Position numbers and translations under genes: made by a program. This document shows positions 35,016 through 47,000 of a stretch of 64,000 nt of DNA, piece after piece; position 1 is the stretch's first letter; every line of letters starts with the position of its first letter. The DNA comes from Motacilla alba alba (Eukaryota; Chordata; Aves; Passeriformes; Motacillidae): the NCBI RefSeq assembly GCF_015832195.1, contig NC_052027.1:17604149-17668148 (forward strand), written 5' to 3'. A model generated the notes under the pieces. The model saw only the letters and a program-made list of their open reading frames with translations. It was not told the DNA's origin and did not search any database.

Positions 35016-35105
35016 ATAAGAAGCCCAGCTTGAGTCTCAGACTGCTGTGGTGCAATCTCCAAACTTTGACACCTTTGCTAGTGAATGTTGTTATCCTCTA
35101 GAAAA
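35016..35105 (+). other. IARS1: IARS1 exon 2, non-coding leader (tentative)
   Basis: A 90-bp segment with a strong acceptor (T-rich tract, TTGTAG) and a strong donor (GAAAA then GTGAGT). It has no ATG in frame with the main start. It does carry an ATG in weak context at 35085-35087 that would read across the exon 2-exon 3 junction out of frame, past the main ATG, to a TGA at 37929-37931. Support is from splice signals and position only. Confidence 0.5.
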
Positions 35106-35888
35106 GTGAGTGTACTTAATAAAAACTTGCTCAATGGTGCATTGTCTTAAACTCTGACACTTCTTATCAGCAGAAAATGCACAGAGAACCCTTCATGTGT
35201 TTATTGATCTCTGTAGATGTGAAAGGTTGTCTGGAAGAGGGGTTTTATTAGATGTGTTTGTATAATTTCTGTAATATGGTTTGTGATGTTTTTGCTCAGT
35301 CTGTGTTCAAAGTAAGGAAATTGTCCTTCATTATTTTGTGATTGAAAATACCTAGATTGCTTATAACGAGCTTTTTTCTGTTCTGTAGAGATATTCATGC
35401 CTCTGTAAAATGATTGTTAGATCTTGCCTTTTTTTCTCAGCTGAGGTTGAGCCATGGCAAGATTCTCAGAGTGTTTTTGCCTTTTAAGTCAGTCCGTTTA
35501 AAATTCTAAACTTCCATAAAGTTCCGGCTTGTAACTTGTCAAAAATAACCGCTAGCGATGCTTGCACATTAATCCCCAGCAGCATTTATTCTCCCCTGCT
35601 TCTGATGCAGTAAACTGGTGCTGAGAGCGTGGCTGGTTGGTGCCCTGTGGTTGCTGGACACTGCTGTGCCCGTGCAGTGCTTCGGTTGGGAGGATGGGCC
35701 CACAGTGACTCTGTGGCTGACGCAGGGAGGCTGTGACCCGTGAGCAGCCTCCTCAGCCCTGCCGCAGGCACACCCCAAACCCCGCCTGCCTCTGCTTCCT
35801 CGCACCTCCCAGCTGGCCAGGCTCCAACCCTTTGTAGTTACACTGACTTGGGAGGGCTGAGCTGGGGCTGAGTAGAACCTGCAGGTCC

Positions 35889-36500
35889 TGGAGCTATTGT
35901 ATTTGAGTTCCCCCCAGATGAAGGAAGGAATGATGAATCTGACTCCATGTTCTCAGAAGGCTAATTTATAATTATATTATATTCATCATATTATATTTAT
36001 TATGTTTATTATATTATATTTATTTTATTATATTATGTTTATTATATTGTGTTTATTATATGATATATATTATATTATATTATATTAGTTATATTATATT
36101 TGTTATATTATATTAATTACATTACATTACATTACATTACATTACACTACCCTACATTACACTACACTATACTATACTATACTATACTATACTATACTAT
36201 ACTAAAGAATACAGAAAGGATACTTACAGAATGCCAAAAGATAATGAAAACTTGTGACTCTGTCCAGAGCCCCGACACAGCTTGGCCCTAATTGGCCAAA
36301 GAGTCAAAACAACTCACACCAGAGTCCAATGCAACAATCACCTGTGGGTAAACAATCTCCAAACACATTCCACATAGGCACAGCACAGGAGAATCAAATG
36401 AGATACAAATTGTTTCCCTTTTCTCTGAGGCTTCTCAGCTTCCCAGGAGAAAAATCCTGGGCAAAGGGATTTTTTGGAGAATGTGAATGTGACATGGAGC
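35889..36500 (-). mobile_element. Solo ERV LTR in IARS1 intron 2, minus orientation
   Basis: The element lies at 35895-36494 (600 bp) between identical 6-bp repeats TGGAGC at 35889-35894 and 36495-36500. The blocks ATGAATCTGACTCCATGTTC, GACACAGCTTGGCCCTAATT and GAGGCTTCTCAGCTTCCCAG, plus the TGTGACA end, are characteristic of LTRs I know from passerine genomes. The plus-strand left end reads TATTG where TGTTG would be expected, so one terminal base seems mutated. The AT-rich middle (35964-36204) has expanded into pentanucleotide repeats. The flanks form a 26-bp tandem duplication that the insertion split. Confidence 0.8.
35964..36204. repeat. AT-rich and pentanucleotide microsatellite inside the LTR
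   Basis: ATATT/TTTAT-type repeats (35964-36110) are followed by ATTAC pentamers (about 36115-36150) and ACTAT pentamers (about 36160-36203). The three phases grade into each other by single-base changes, which suggests stepwise evolution from one AT-rich segment. Confidence 0.95.
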
Positions 36501-37889
36501 TAAGTAGAACATGCAGATCCTTAAAACCTCAGGTCAGCTGGCTTGTGGGAGATAAAAGCTTTAAGGCTGAATTCTTTTATCATTTCCGTTGTCTCTGTGA
36601 TCAAGTCACTGAGAAAGGACACAGCCTAATCAGTGCTCTGAGGCAGAATGATGAAAACTCTCCTACAGGTTGTGTGTAGAGTAACTCACTGTGCTCAGGC
36701 TGGTTATTACCTTTCAAAATACATCCAGGCCCTGTCCACGTGTTCCTTGTCAGCCCCTGATTTCCCCTCCAAATGCTGTGTTGCCTGTGCACCAGGTTGT
36801 GGGATTCTCAATTATAATAATATGATAAATGATAATTTGGGTTTATTAGTGGAGAGAATGGTTTGTCATGAATACAAGAGTGGTGGAGTTTGTAGCACAC
36901 TTTTTCATGAGGGTTCAAGCCTTGAGCTGGCAGTTTTTGTGGTGGTCTGGGCTCCATTTAAGCAAACGTTTTGGAGCATCAGCTGTAACTGGAAGAATTG
37001 TCTTCATGCATTTGCCTTTGTTGCTGCTTTATGGTTAGTATTTACAAACCTGAGTAAATGCCAAGAGTGAGAGGTGGAAGAACCCTTTTATTCTCTGGCC
37101 TCATCAGTTAGACCCTTCATAACCAATTTTCTCCTGTTAGGGAGCTGCTGTCTTAAAACACGCCAGAGCTTTCTTGCCATGGCATTTTATTGAAATCTGA
37201 CCCCTTTCCATCTCATAGCAGGTCTGGAACCAGGCAACTGCTGTGTGTTCCTAATTATGTTGAGAATTCCTCTTCCCTGTGTTGCTTGTACAGCATGGAA
37301 GTGGCCTGTTGGGGCTTAGTTTTAATATACTTATAAAACTCAGGTTCATCTTTGCAGTTTTTCAACTGTGCTCTCTGCAGTCTGGCTGCTTTTAGGGGCA
37401 TCTGAGATTGCTGGCACAGCCTGATGGAAAATGCTCTTTTAAACATCCAAACAGTTTGTGAATAGATGTGCAGTGAAAAGGAGCCCCTTCTTCAGTAGTT
37501 TAAAGTGAAACTCTGTGATACAAACTGGTGCTGAAGAGTCAGTTTGAACCTGGAAGCTTTTCCTGAAGCAAAAACCCCAAATCTGTAACCAAAACATAAT
37601 TTACCCTTTGACTGTTTTCTCTGGGAAACAGAAATAAAAACGTGATAAAAACGGGAACAATCATAGTTGAATGAATGGAGAATCCTTTTCCTGTTCCTAA
37701 ACTCTGGTGTGAGTCAGTCAAAATGAGGCTTTTTTTAGAATGGAGTGCTTGCTTCCATGCCTGCAGTGAATCAGGCTCTTTGGATTGGTGATAGGGATTT
37801 GAAAGATAAAAGTTGTATTTATGGAGGTTTTTTTTCTTTTCACTTCTGTTCAATATGAATTTTTCTCTTCTTGATCCTTGTTGGGAAAG

Positions 37890-38009
37890 AATGGTTCAAC
37901 AAGTTCCAGAAAACATAAATTTTCCAAATGAGGAAGAGAAGATATTGACGCTCTGGAAAAATCTGAATTGTTTCAAGGAATGCCTGAAGCAATCAAAGAA
38001 CAGGCCTAG
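37890..38009 (+). CDS. IARS1: IARS1 exon 3: start codon, residues 1-39
   Basis: The acceptor is at 37888-37889 and the ATG at 37891, with G at +4 and an A at -3 after splicing. The encoded start [18 protein letters not shown] matches vertebrate isoleucyl-tRNA synthetase N-termini, which begin [12 protein letters not shown] in human. The exon ends with two bases of codon 40 before GTAAGA. Confidence 0.95.
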
Positions 38010-41000
38010 GTAAGAATCTGTTAAAAGCTGTAGCAACTGTATGTGGCAGGGCAGGGTTGGCTGGGCTGTCATTACTCTTTGTTTTTCCTTGGTTCTGTAA
38101 ACAGCAGCTGCTCCCTTTGCCAGCAGCAGGCCTGGCTCATGCTGCTGTCCCTTTATATTCCACTTGCTGAAGAATCAGCAGTGTTCAAACAGTTTAATAA
38201 ACCTGTAAATTTCCTGCCTGGTGGGTTTGTAAGAGAAATGGGGAGGTAAGCGAAGAGCTCTTCCCACTGTGGAGCTGTGGATCAGTGTGCTGGGGGGTGC
38301 CATGGGAATCCTGGTAGGAGCTGAGCAGCTTGGAATGTTCCCTTCAGTCCCCCTGCCAGCGTGGCACCTGTGCTGACTGATCATGGAAGAGGAAGGAATG
38401 GACATTTTCCAAGTGAAACACGAGTGGTGTAAGCATGGAGTCACCCTGTCACCGAGCCTGCTGCTCAGTTTTTGCTTTAATGAGGAATGTTTTGTGTTGT
38501 AGGTTTAACTTCTACGACGGCCCCCCCTTTGCCACGGGGCTCCCCCACTATGGCCACATTCTTGCAGGAACCATCAAAGACATCGTGACCAGATTTGCTC
38601 ATCAGAGTGGTTTTCATGTTGACAGAAGGTTTGGCTGGGATTGCCACGGCTTGCCTGTGGTATGTGTCGTGAATTTACCTGCAGATAATTCTGTGGGTTC
38701 CTCTTTCCCTTTTGTTCCCTGCTTATCACTCATATTTCTGTTGCTTTTATACCTGACATTGTTGCTAAAAGAGAAATGGAAGTTCCTTTTCCATTTCTGG
38801 CTTTTGTGTGTGGTGAGTTCAGGAGCTTCCTACTGGTCCTTGCTATGAACCTGTATTTATTTGGTTTGTATTTCAGCAACTGGTGTTTTGTTTATTTTTC
38901 TAAAGAAATTAAAGAAACAGTCACTCCAGGGTGAGCCTTTGGAATCCCTGCCTAGTTCAGGTGCAGCTCTCATGAAATCCCAAAAGGTTAAAGGAGGCCC
39001 CTGAGCCTCATTAGAACTTGTAGGACACATAAAGTATCCAGGGCAATCCTGAAAGCTTTTGATAACAGGATGTTTTGTTTGGTTGTTTTCCATGCTCCCA
39101 GGAATATGAGATTGACAAGACTTTAGGCATTAAAGGGCCGGAGGATGTGGCAAAGATGGGCATTGAAGCTTACAACAGAGAGTGCAGAGGGATTGTGATG
39201 AGATACGCCAAGGAGTGGGAGGTGAGTGGGGGCTCAGTCCATGTTCTGCTGAGCATTTCTAAATGTGTTTGTGCAGAAGTGTTTCAGGTGGGGGGAACTT
39301 TGTCCTTTTGTGTGATTGTGTGCATAAATCTCGTGTCTTTAAGCTCCTGTGTTTCTCCCCTGTGATCCTGGAAGGGGAACAAAAAGAGCCCCTGTGTGGC
39401 TCGGAACAGACACTGCTGTGCTGTCAAGAGAAGGTTACTTGCAGGTTACCTGGAGCTCAGTGTTTAATGAGCTACACTGAACAAATAATGGATATGTTGA
39501 GCATTGTCTCTTTGTGTCTTCTCTTGTACAGGAAATTGAAAGATCTGTCTTTGGTTTTCTAATGGAGCCATTAAGGAAAATTAACATTAATCTTGCTGCT
39601 TTTCTGCTCCTCCTTCCCCACAGTCTTTTCATTGCCAGAGTGCAGGGCAGCAGCTTGTATTTTTGGAAGAACAGAAATTCTCACATCTGGTTTTGTCACA
39701 GGAGGTGTGGGTAAACCCTCAGTCTTCCCAGAGAATTTTGGTGTCAGCTTTGCATCCCAGGAATACAGGGAGAGTGTTGGTGTCTGCAAGTCTGAAGAAT
39801 GGTAGTTCTCTAAAATTATTTCCAATAAAGCTTTATCTTAACCATATTTTTTTTTCCTAGGCAGAACAGTCCTCATTATTTTAATTTTTTCCTCCTGCAA
39901 AAGGCTCTTCTACTTCATCACACTCCTCTGCATGTCTCTAGTCCTGCTGTATTTCTTTTAATGGAAATAGGAGTTTTTTGCTTGATTATCACTTGCCTCT
40001 TGCCCTCGGGACCATTTTGGGAGCATGAAGAAACCAGAGGTGCCTTGGGTAGAGTAAATGGGGCCTAAACCTCAGTGAGTGGCTGGATGAAAAGCAGACA
40101 GTTTGTTTTTTTTTTTCAAATTACACTCTGAAATGTTGAGTTTCAAACCCATCATCGATAATTCTTTGTCGCTTTTAGAAATAAAGAGAGCAAGATTCAT
40201 TCTGGTTTCTTGTGGTTGTTTGACCCCAGCTGGCAGCCAAGTACCAATGAGTGGAGGAGATAAGAACAGTTTAATTGAAACAAAACAAAATATTATGATG
40301 ATAATGATAATAATAATAATAATAATAGTAAAAGAGGACAGGGAAGAATAAAAGCCAGGAAAACCAAGTGATGCCCAGCCCAGTGATTCACAGCTCCTGG
40401 CCAAGTCCCCCCAGTTCTCTGCTGGGCACGATGTCCTGTGCTATGGAATGTCCCTTTGGCCAGTTGGGGTCAGCTGTCCTGGCTCTTCTCCCACCCAGCT
40501 CCTTGTGCAGCTCCTGGCTGGCACAGCCTGGGAAACTGAGAACTCCTTGCTTGGGAGTTCTTGCTTGGGGCAAGCACGACTCAGCAGCCCCTAAGCCAGC
40601 AGTGGGTTAACAGCATTATTCCCATCCTAAATCCAGAACACAGCACGGTACCAGCTATGAAGAGGAAAATTAACTCTATCCCAGCCACAACTGGAACATT
40701 TGTGGTTCATTTTCCATACCTTTTGCACCTGATCTTTTGGGTGGTGGATGGATTTTGTATTTTGTTTTGTTCATAAACTTGTGTGTGTATGTGTGTATTT
40801 TAGATGATAAATAAAAATAATGAAATTTGTTTAAATATCTTTTGACTTGTAATAAACTCAAATATTTTAGAATAGTGCTGGGAGAGGGATTACCAACATT
40901 CCTGTTAGGTAGTGTTTATTTTCTGCCTGGAGTGGTTAGCAAATATTTGAGCCTTATGAAAAATAGAAGAGGTTCCTTGGCTGTGTGAGATTTTACGATG

Positions 41001-44000
41001 CTGTGACCAAACATAATGCTCCAACTTTGTGAATCCTTGTGATAAAATCAGTCCTAGGCTATGGATCTTATTAGTGGAATGTCAGAGTGGCTTAAAAAAG
41101 GTGAGGATGGAAACTGATCCATGCCAGGATCTGAGGTGTTGCATGAAAATGTCGAGGTGAGGGAATGAATGTGTTTTGTGTTCGCTTGGCTGGTTTGACA
41201 TTCAGTGTGGGCTGTGTGTAACAGTGTCAGGACAGGTGTCCCTGCCTGGGCTGTCTGCAGAGCTGGGGGTTTGCATGGCTGTGAAATCCCACTTGTCCCA
41301 GTGAATCCCACAGCTGGCTCATTCCTCATTAGTGTCTGAATGTGACCATGACCTGTCCTGAGGCAGGGGCTGGCACCTGTCACTCCTGGGGCTTTGGCAG
41401 CCCTCTCGTGGCTCTGGGAAGGCAGAGAAGGCAGCTGGTCCTGGCAGAGTTTGATAACTTGTCATGTATCACTTTCTTTCAGCATTGCTTTGTCTTCAAG
41501 TTACATCATGTTTTCATGGAACTGAAAGCTGATAGACTTCTGGGTTTTCACTGTCTCTGCAACAAGTAGTCTTAAAAATAGAAGTGAGACCACTGTAATG
41601 AAAAGCAATTTTCAGGCATTTGAACCTTGGCTGAACCTTGAGTGATCCACCATTTCTATGTGATGCACGATCCAAGTTGATCTACTGTTTTTGCTGTGTT
41701 GAACACATTTGCCTGTTGTGTGACCTTGGTTCTAAATAACCATGCTTATGGTTTCATTCCTTCCTGTATGAGTACACTGGTTGGAACTATTATCAGGCTA
41801 AAATACTTTGTAGATGTATTTCATTGAGGTGGGACAAACAATGAACTTAAAACCCAGCTGATGTTTATTTTACAGAATAAACATTGGTAATGTATTGTGA
41901 TGATGCGTTATTAAGATGCCTTTCAATCTCTGTTTTTGTGTCTTAACAGTACAGTGTTACCAGATTAGGACGCTGGATTGACTTTGAAAATGACTATAAA
42001 ACTCTTTACCCTGAGTTCATGGAGTCTGTGTGGTAAGTGAACGCACATTGCTTTGGGATTTGAAATGTGAGAAAGGCTTCACTCATTGCAAACATGTTGG
42101 TCCGTGTATCACTAGAACTGTTCAGAAAATGCCAAATGCAGATAAAACATCAGGCAGAGGAATTAAACTGGTGGGAAATCTCTTGATGTTCAGGTGATGG
42201 AATGAATTGTCCCGTTTTTTTCTTCTCCAGGGTAGCAGGGCTTTGCAAAATAAAGTGCACCAATGCTGCCTTTAGTGAGCCCTGAAATCTTACTGCTCCC
42301 TGCCAACTTAAAAGCAGTTCTGAAGATCTATTAATACGGTCCTTGGTTGATTTAGGAAATTACATTCTAGCTCTGCATTCTGATGTTCTTCACACTGTCA
42401 GCTGTAAATGGCAAACTGTCCAAGCTCAGTTTAGCTCCCAACCTCTTCTTCAAGCCTGATTTTAGAGGCTGTGAATCTGCTGTTATCTTTTTCTTGGCAG
42501 CACAGTTTGACAACTGTCTTGGACTCCTGGTGCACAGCTTAATAAAGTTTGGGTGTTTTGGCAATGTATTCAGGGTGCCTGTTGGGATTTCAAAAGACAA
42601 GACAACCTTACAGGTTAAGGATGATCAGGTTGGTTTAACACAGTGAAGAAATGGCAGCTGTGAGTCCTTTGGGTGACAGAATGACAAAGTGAATTGCAGG
42701 GAGAGGTTTAGCAGAGTATATGCTGACAAAAAGCCATTGAAAAGCAAATAATGTGCATAATAAAGTATTATTGAATATTTGGTAATATTAACGTTACTAA
42801 CCAGCTTTAATTGTATGTTTAGTTTCATAAAGTTAGGACGCTGGATTGACAGACCTTTTAGATGTCCCTGAAGCCACTGCAGAGGGCTGAAGTGCCAGCG
42901 AGATTTCAGTGAGCATTGGAAAGATGGTGGGAAGGCAGCAGATGTTTAACTCACTCAGCTGAAGAAACCCTGCATAATTATAAAGCCAAAACTGACAAGA
43001 AACTTTCATTTTGTAAATTACAAAAATACTTAGTGGCACCTCAAATCCTGTTTAACTGGCAGCTTAAAAACCAGACCTGCCTTGAGCTAGTTGCAGGGTC
43101 TCTCTCAGCAGCCCAAGCCTTTTTTTGGTGATTTGTTTCTCTCACCAGCTCTTACAAAGGCAGTTTCTAGTCTTTCATCTGTGTTACAGAGATCACCTCC
43201 TCTAATGCCTGCTTTGATACAAACTCTAAATTATATGGGATCTAAAAACTCAGTGAGATTTCAGGAAGTATGTAGGCAGACAGCCTCTTAATTTTGTACT
43301 TTTTTTGCTTCCTTATACTCTAAAGTTTCTGTTTAATCATGTAATGAAACACATTTTCTGTTTTTAAAAATTGGGGAGTTTTTTTGGAAAGTCTCCTAGG
43401 ACTGTCTCAGGGCTGAAGGAGATGATGCTTAAAGACAGCCCTGTCACTGCACTTAGAGTGGTGCTTTTGGCAGGGTAATGCCCAATTTCCTAAAAATTAA
43501 ATAAATTGGATGGTTACCCAGGCAATCATCAGACCCACAAGGTGTTACTGAAGTTACTTTGCGTGTCCCTCAGGAGTGTTAATTTGAGCTGTAGGTTCTG
43601 GCATGCTTCTCTCACAATTGATTCAATTTTTTCTCAGCTCCTTTTGAAATTCTTTTAAAAAGTTTTAAAATTTAGTGTCCAGCTATGTACAAAAGAGAAA
43701 CTGCAGCTTCATTTCTGCATTGACTGCCTTGGAGACCATATTTGCCTGTCCAGTGGTTTGACCTTGTTGTTCTGTCTGTGGGAGTACAATGCTGATTTTA
43801 AGCCCAGAAAAAAAAAAATGGTTATGAAAATGGGAGTGAGCATGGCAGCTGTAGGTTTTGTGGTTAAAATATGATGAGGAGTTTGTCTTTAGTCATATGA
43901 TCAGCTAAACCAGTCTGTTCAGGTTGTTTCTTTCTGGTCTGTAGCTTTTCCTGCAGCTCTGGAGTGGCCTCACCTGGAATTTCTTTGTGACATGTGGTGT

Positions 44001-47000
44001 TTTCTTCCTTGTTTCTGTTGAGTTCAGTGAGATAATCTAATACTTGTAATAAATATTGTTTTCATTGGTGGCTGATTTGATCCAGATCATTTAGATTTGA
44101 AGTGTTTAGGACTCAGACACCAAATACATCTGTTGTACAGTATCTCTACAAAACAATAAACTCAGAATGCTAGAGAGCATTTCTTTTTCATCTTTATAAT
44201 TGGTCTGGTGGAAATGACTACTTTGTTGGCATTTTGATGCTGTCATATGATGACTGACTAAACTGAATTTTTAGCCTGCTAAATTTTGACTTACAACAAA
44301 ACATTCATTGGTAGAATGGTGGTATCCTGGCAGAATTTTTCAGGAGAGGATTGACAGTTGGTGTCAGTGAGAGGTGAAACTGCACTGCTTTTGCATGTTA
44401 AGATCCAGTCAGCTCTGCACATATTGAATAACATAAATAGAACTTTTAAGTTCTAATTCTGTCCAATTTGTCCTGCAGCCAGCTTGGGTCTCAATTAAGA
44501 AGTGCCCTTCACTGGGACAGTGCAGTGAGTGATGTTCTTGAGCTGGCATGGCACAAACATGCAATGTGTTCTTGCCTTGTTTTGTACAGCCACAAAACAC
44601 ATCCAGTGAAATGGAGAGGAGTGTGATGGGAGCTTAAACTTCTTACCGAGGTGATCTGAAAGAAGCCTTTGGGAGTTGGAATAACTCTAAATGATTGTGC
44701 TCAGTGCTGGGTTGTTGCTCAGGTGTGGGCTGGGTGTGAGTTCTCCCTGGGAAGCAGCCGGTGGGATGAGGGGATGCTCTGCTGTTCACAGGGTGATGCC
44801 GGGGCTTGGCCTCTCCTTCTGCTCCTCTGAAGGGTGGCTCGAGCAGATTCCTGTCACCATCTAGTGCCCAAATGAGCAACTGCGGGCTGAGCCTTGGTGA
44901 CAGAGCTCTGCGAGGAGGTGGCAGGGAGAGCTGGGCTCACACCCAGCCTGCCCAGAGACAGGCCCAGCACTCAGCACTGAACCAGAATGATCTCAGAGCA
45001 ACAGATCTCTGAATTGAAATTCTCCCAGCAGATTCTAGAAATAGATTTCTCCTAATAGAAATCACCATTGTATTCTGTGTATTCCATGACTAATGATTCT
45101 CTTGAGAGATACTGGTGATAAGAAGTGTGGTTTGTCCATTTTTGTATGAGCTACCTGCATTTTTTCCCTCATTCTTATATTTCTTTTGTGCATTAAGTTC
45201 TCTAGTCCCCTTGTTGTTACCTTCTCACCATTCCAGTCTTCTTGTGTCTCCTTACCTCTGTTTTGGAGGAGGAGAGCACTGCAGTCCTATGGCTGACCTT
45301 TGGGATAAGTCTAGCATGAGTTTTAGATATTCAAATTTACTGTTATTTTGCATTTCTGGCTTGATCCAGAATCTCTCAACAATCACACTGTTCTGAAGAT
45401 TACATCTTGGAGGGTAGACCTGGAACAGGATGATCTCTGTATGCCAGGATTTTAAAGCTTTCAGTGGTAGTTCAACACAGAAGTTGACAACTTCTGTACT
45501 CAACAATTCCTAGGCCCTGGAACAAAGAAATACTTTTCCTGACTTTCTTCAGGAGCTGTCTTCCCAAGCTGCTATTCTAAAGATAGGTTGTGTTTGTTAT
45601 TGGAATTCATGTTCCACTTGGGCTTATGCTTTTTCTGATTCACACCCAGTGTTTTTTGAGTAGTTTTTTTCTTTTTCTTTTTTTTTTTTTTGTCCCCAAG
45701 CATCTGTTTTTGCATGCTGCTTTCATTTTAATTTCCTCTTGTTTTCCAAGTGCTGTCCGTGAGTTGTAGGAAAACCTTTCCCTCAAAGCTTTGCTTCCTG
45801 TGGTGCTGTCAGGAGGCAGTGTTTGCTGAACTTCAAAATGACAGGGCTTCTTACATAGGGTGGTGTTTGTGCCTGGATTTGTTTGGTAGGTCTACAGAGG
45901 CTATAAAATTGTCCTTTTATCTTGATGTGAACTGATGTGAGGTCACACAGCAAAAATTTGTCCATTTACCTAAAGTACTGTGGATATGTTGAAATCATAG
46001 ACCTCTAGATCCTGCTGTCCCAATGGCCACAGACCTGTTTACAGTTCCTGCTGTTTTTTCTTTAAAGAGGAAAAAAGGGGGGAAAGCCCTTTATATGTGC
46101 TTGAAAATAAATCTCAGTGTTAGTTAGGAGGTAGTTCTCTGGAAAGATTGGAGTTCTCAAACCCTTAGAAAATCCTTAGATACTGATCATTGCAAACAGA
46201 ACCCCTTGATCCCTCAAAGGAATGGCATTAAGGACTTGGGAAGCTCCAAGATCAAACCCTTGTCTTTGATGTGAGCTGGATGTAGGTGTTAGAGAAGTGC
46301 AGCTTGCTTTTGGGTAGTGAGAGATGTTGGATGCTGTTGGGATGCCAGGGGTGTTTGCAGTGCTGCATTGACTGCTTCAGGGTCTTTTGGAAGGAAAAAC
46401 TCCCTTTGCAGGAGTTTGGTTATATCCATGTGGTGTTTGTGTGCTGTGTGTGTGACTTGGGTGAACAAATTCTGCAGGAAGGTTCTGTTTTTTTGGGAGT
46501 TCTGGGGAGAGCAAGGCTTTGTTAGTGACTGGGCTCGAACCTCATGACACTTCAGGAACAACAAACTCTTATCACTTTGGAAGTTAAACATTCCTTGCAC
46601 CTTTAGGGACCAGATTCTCTCTTAACAAGAAGCTGAAATAGGCATCTTGAATTTCACCTTTTCCCAAACTGCATTTTTCTTCAGTAAAGGTCTGAGTGCT
46701 GCTCCCACAGCCAAGAGGATGCAACTAAATTTATTTATGTGTGAGGAGAAATGTAGCAGAATTAGAGGAACAGGATTTGATTTCTCACTTCTGTGAGTAA
46801 ATGTTTTGTTTGTCACTAGAAAGGAGCTCTGTGGTTTCCTTAGATTATTATTTTTTTTTCCAGAAGGCACTGCATTTTCAATTTTGGTTTACAAACCTGG
46901 GTCCCTTTCTTGCAAAGTGTCAACATTTTTCAAACATAAGGGTTAGACCATGTTTTGGGAGGTTATGGTCCAAAATATTGTGATGACCTTTTGATCAAAA

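Larger units (their letters stand above)
35106..37889 (+). other. IARS1: IARS1 intron 2
   Basis: GT-AG intron of 2,784 bp. It hosts the 600-bp LTR at 35895-36494. Elsewhere I see no gene. Confidence 0.5.
39222..41949 (+). other. IARS1: IARS1 intron 5
   Basis: GT-AG intron of 2,728 bp. It carries the LTR at about 40218-40699 with a TAA/ATG microsatellite. No other gene is seen. Confidence 0.6.
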
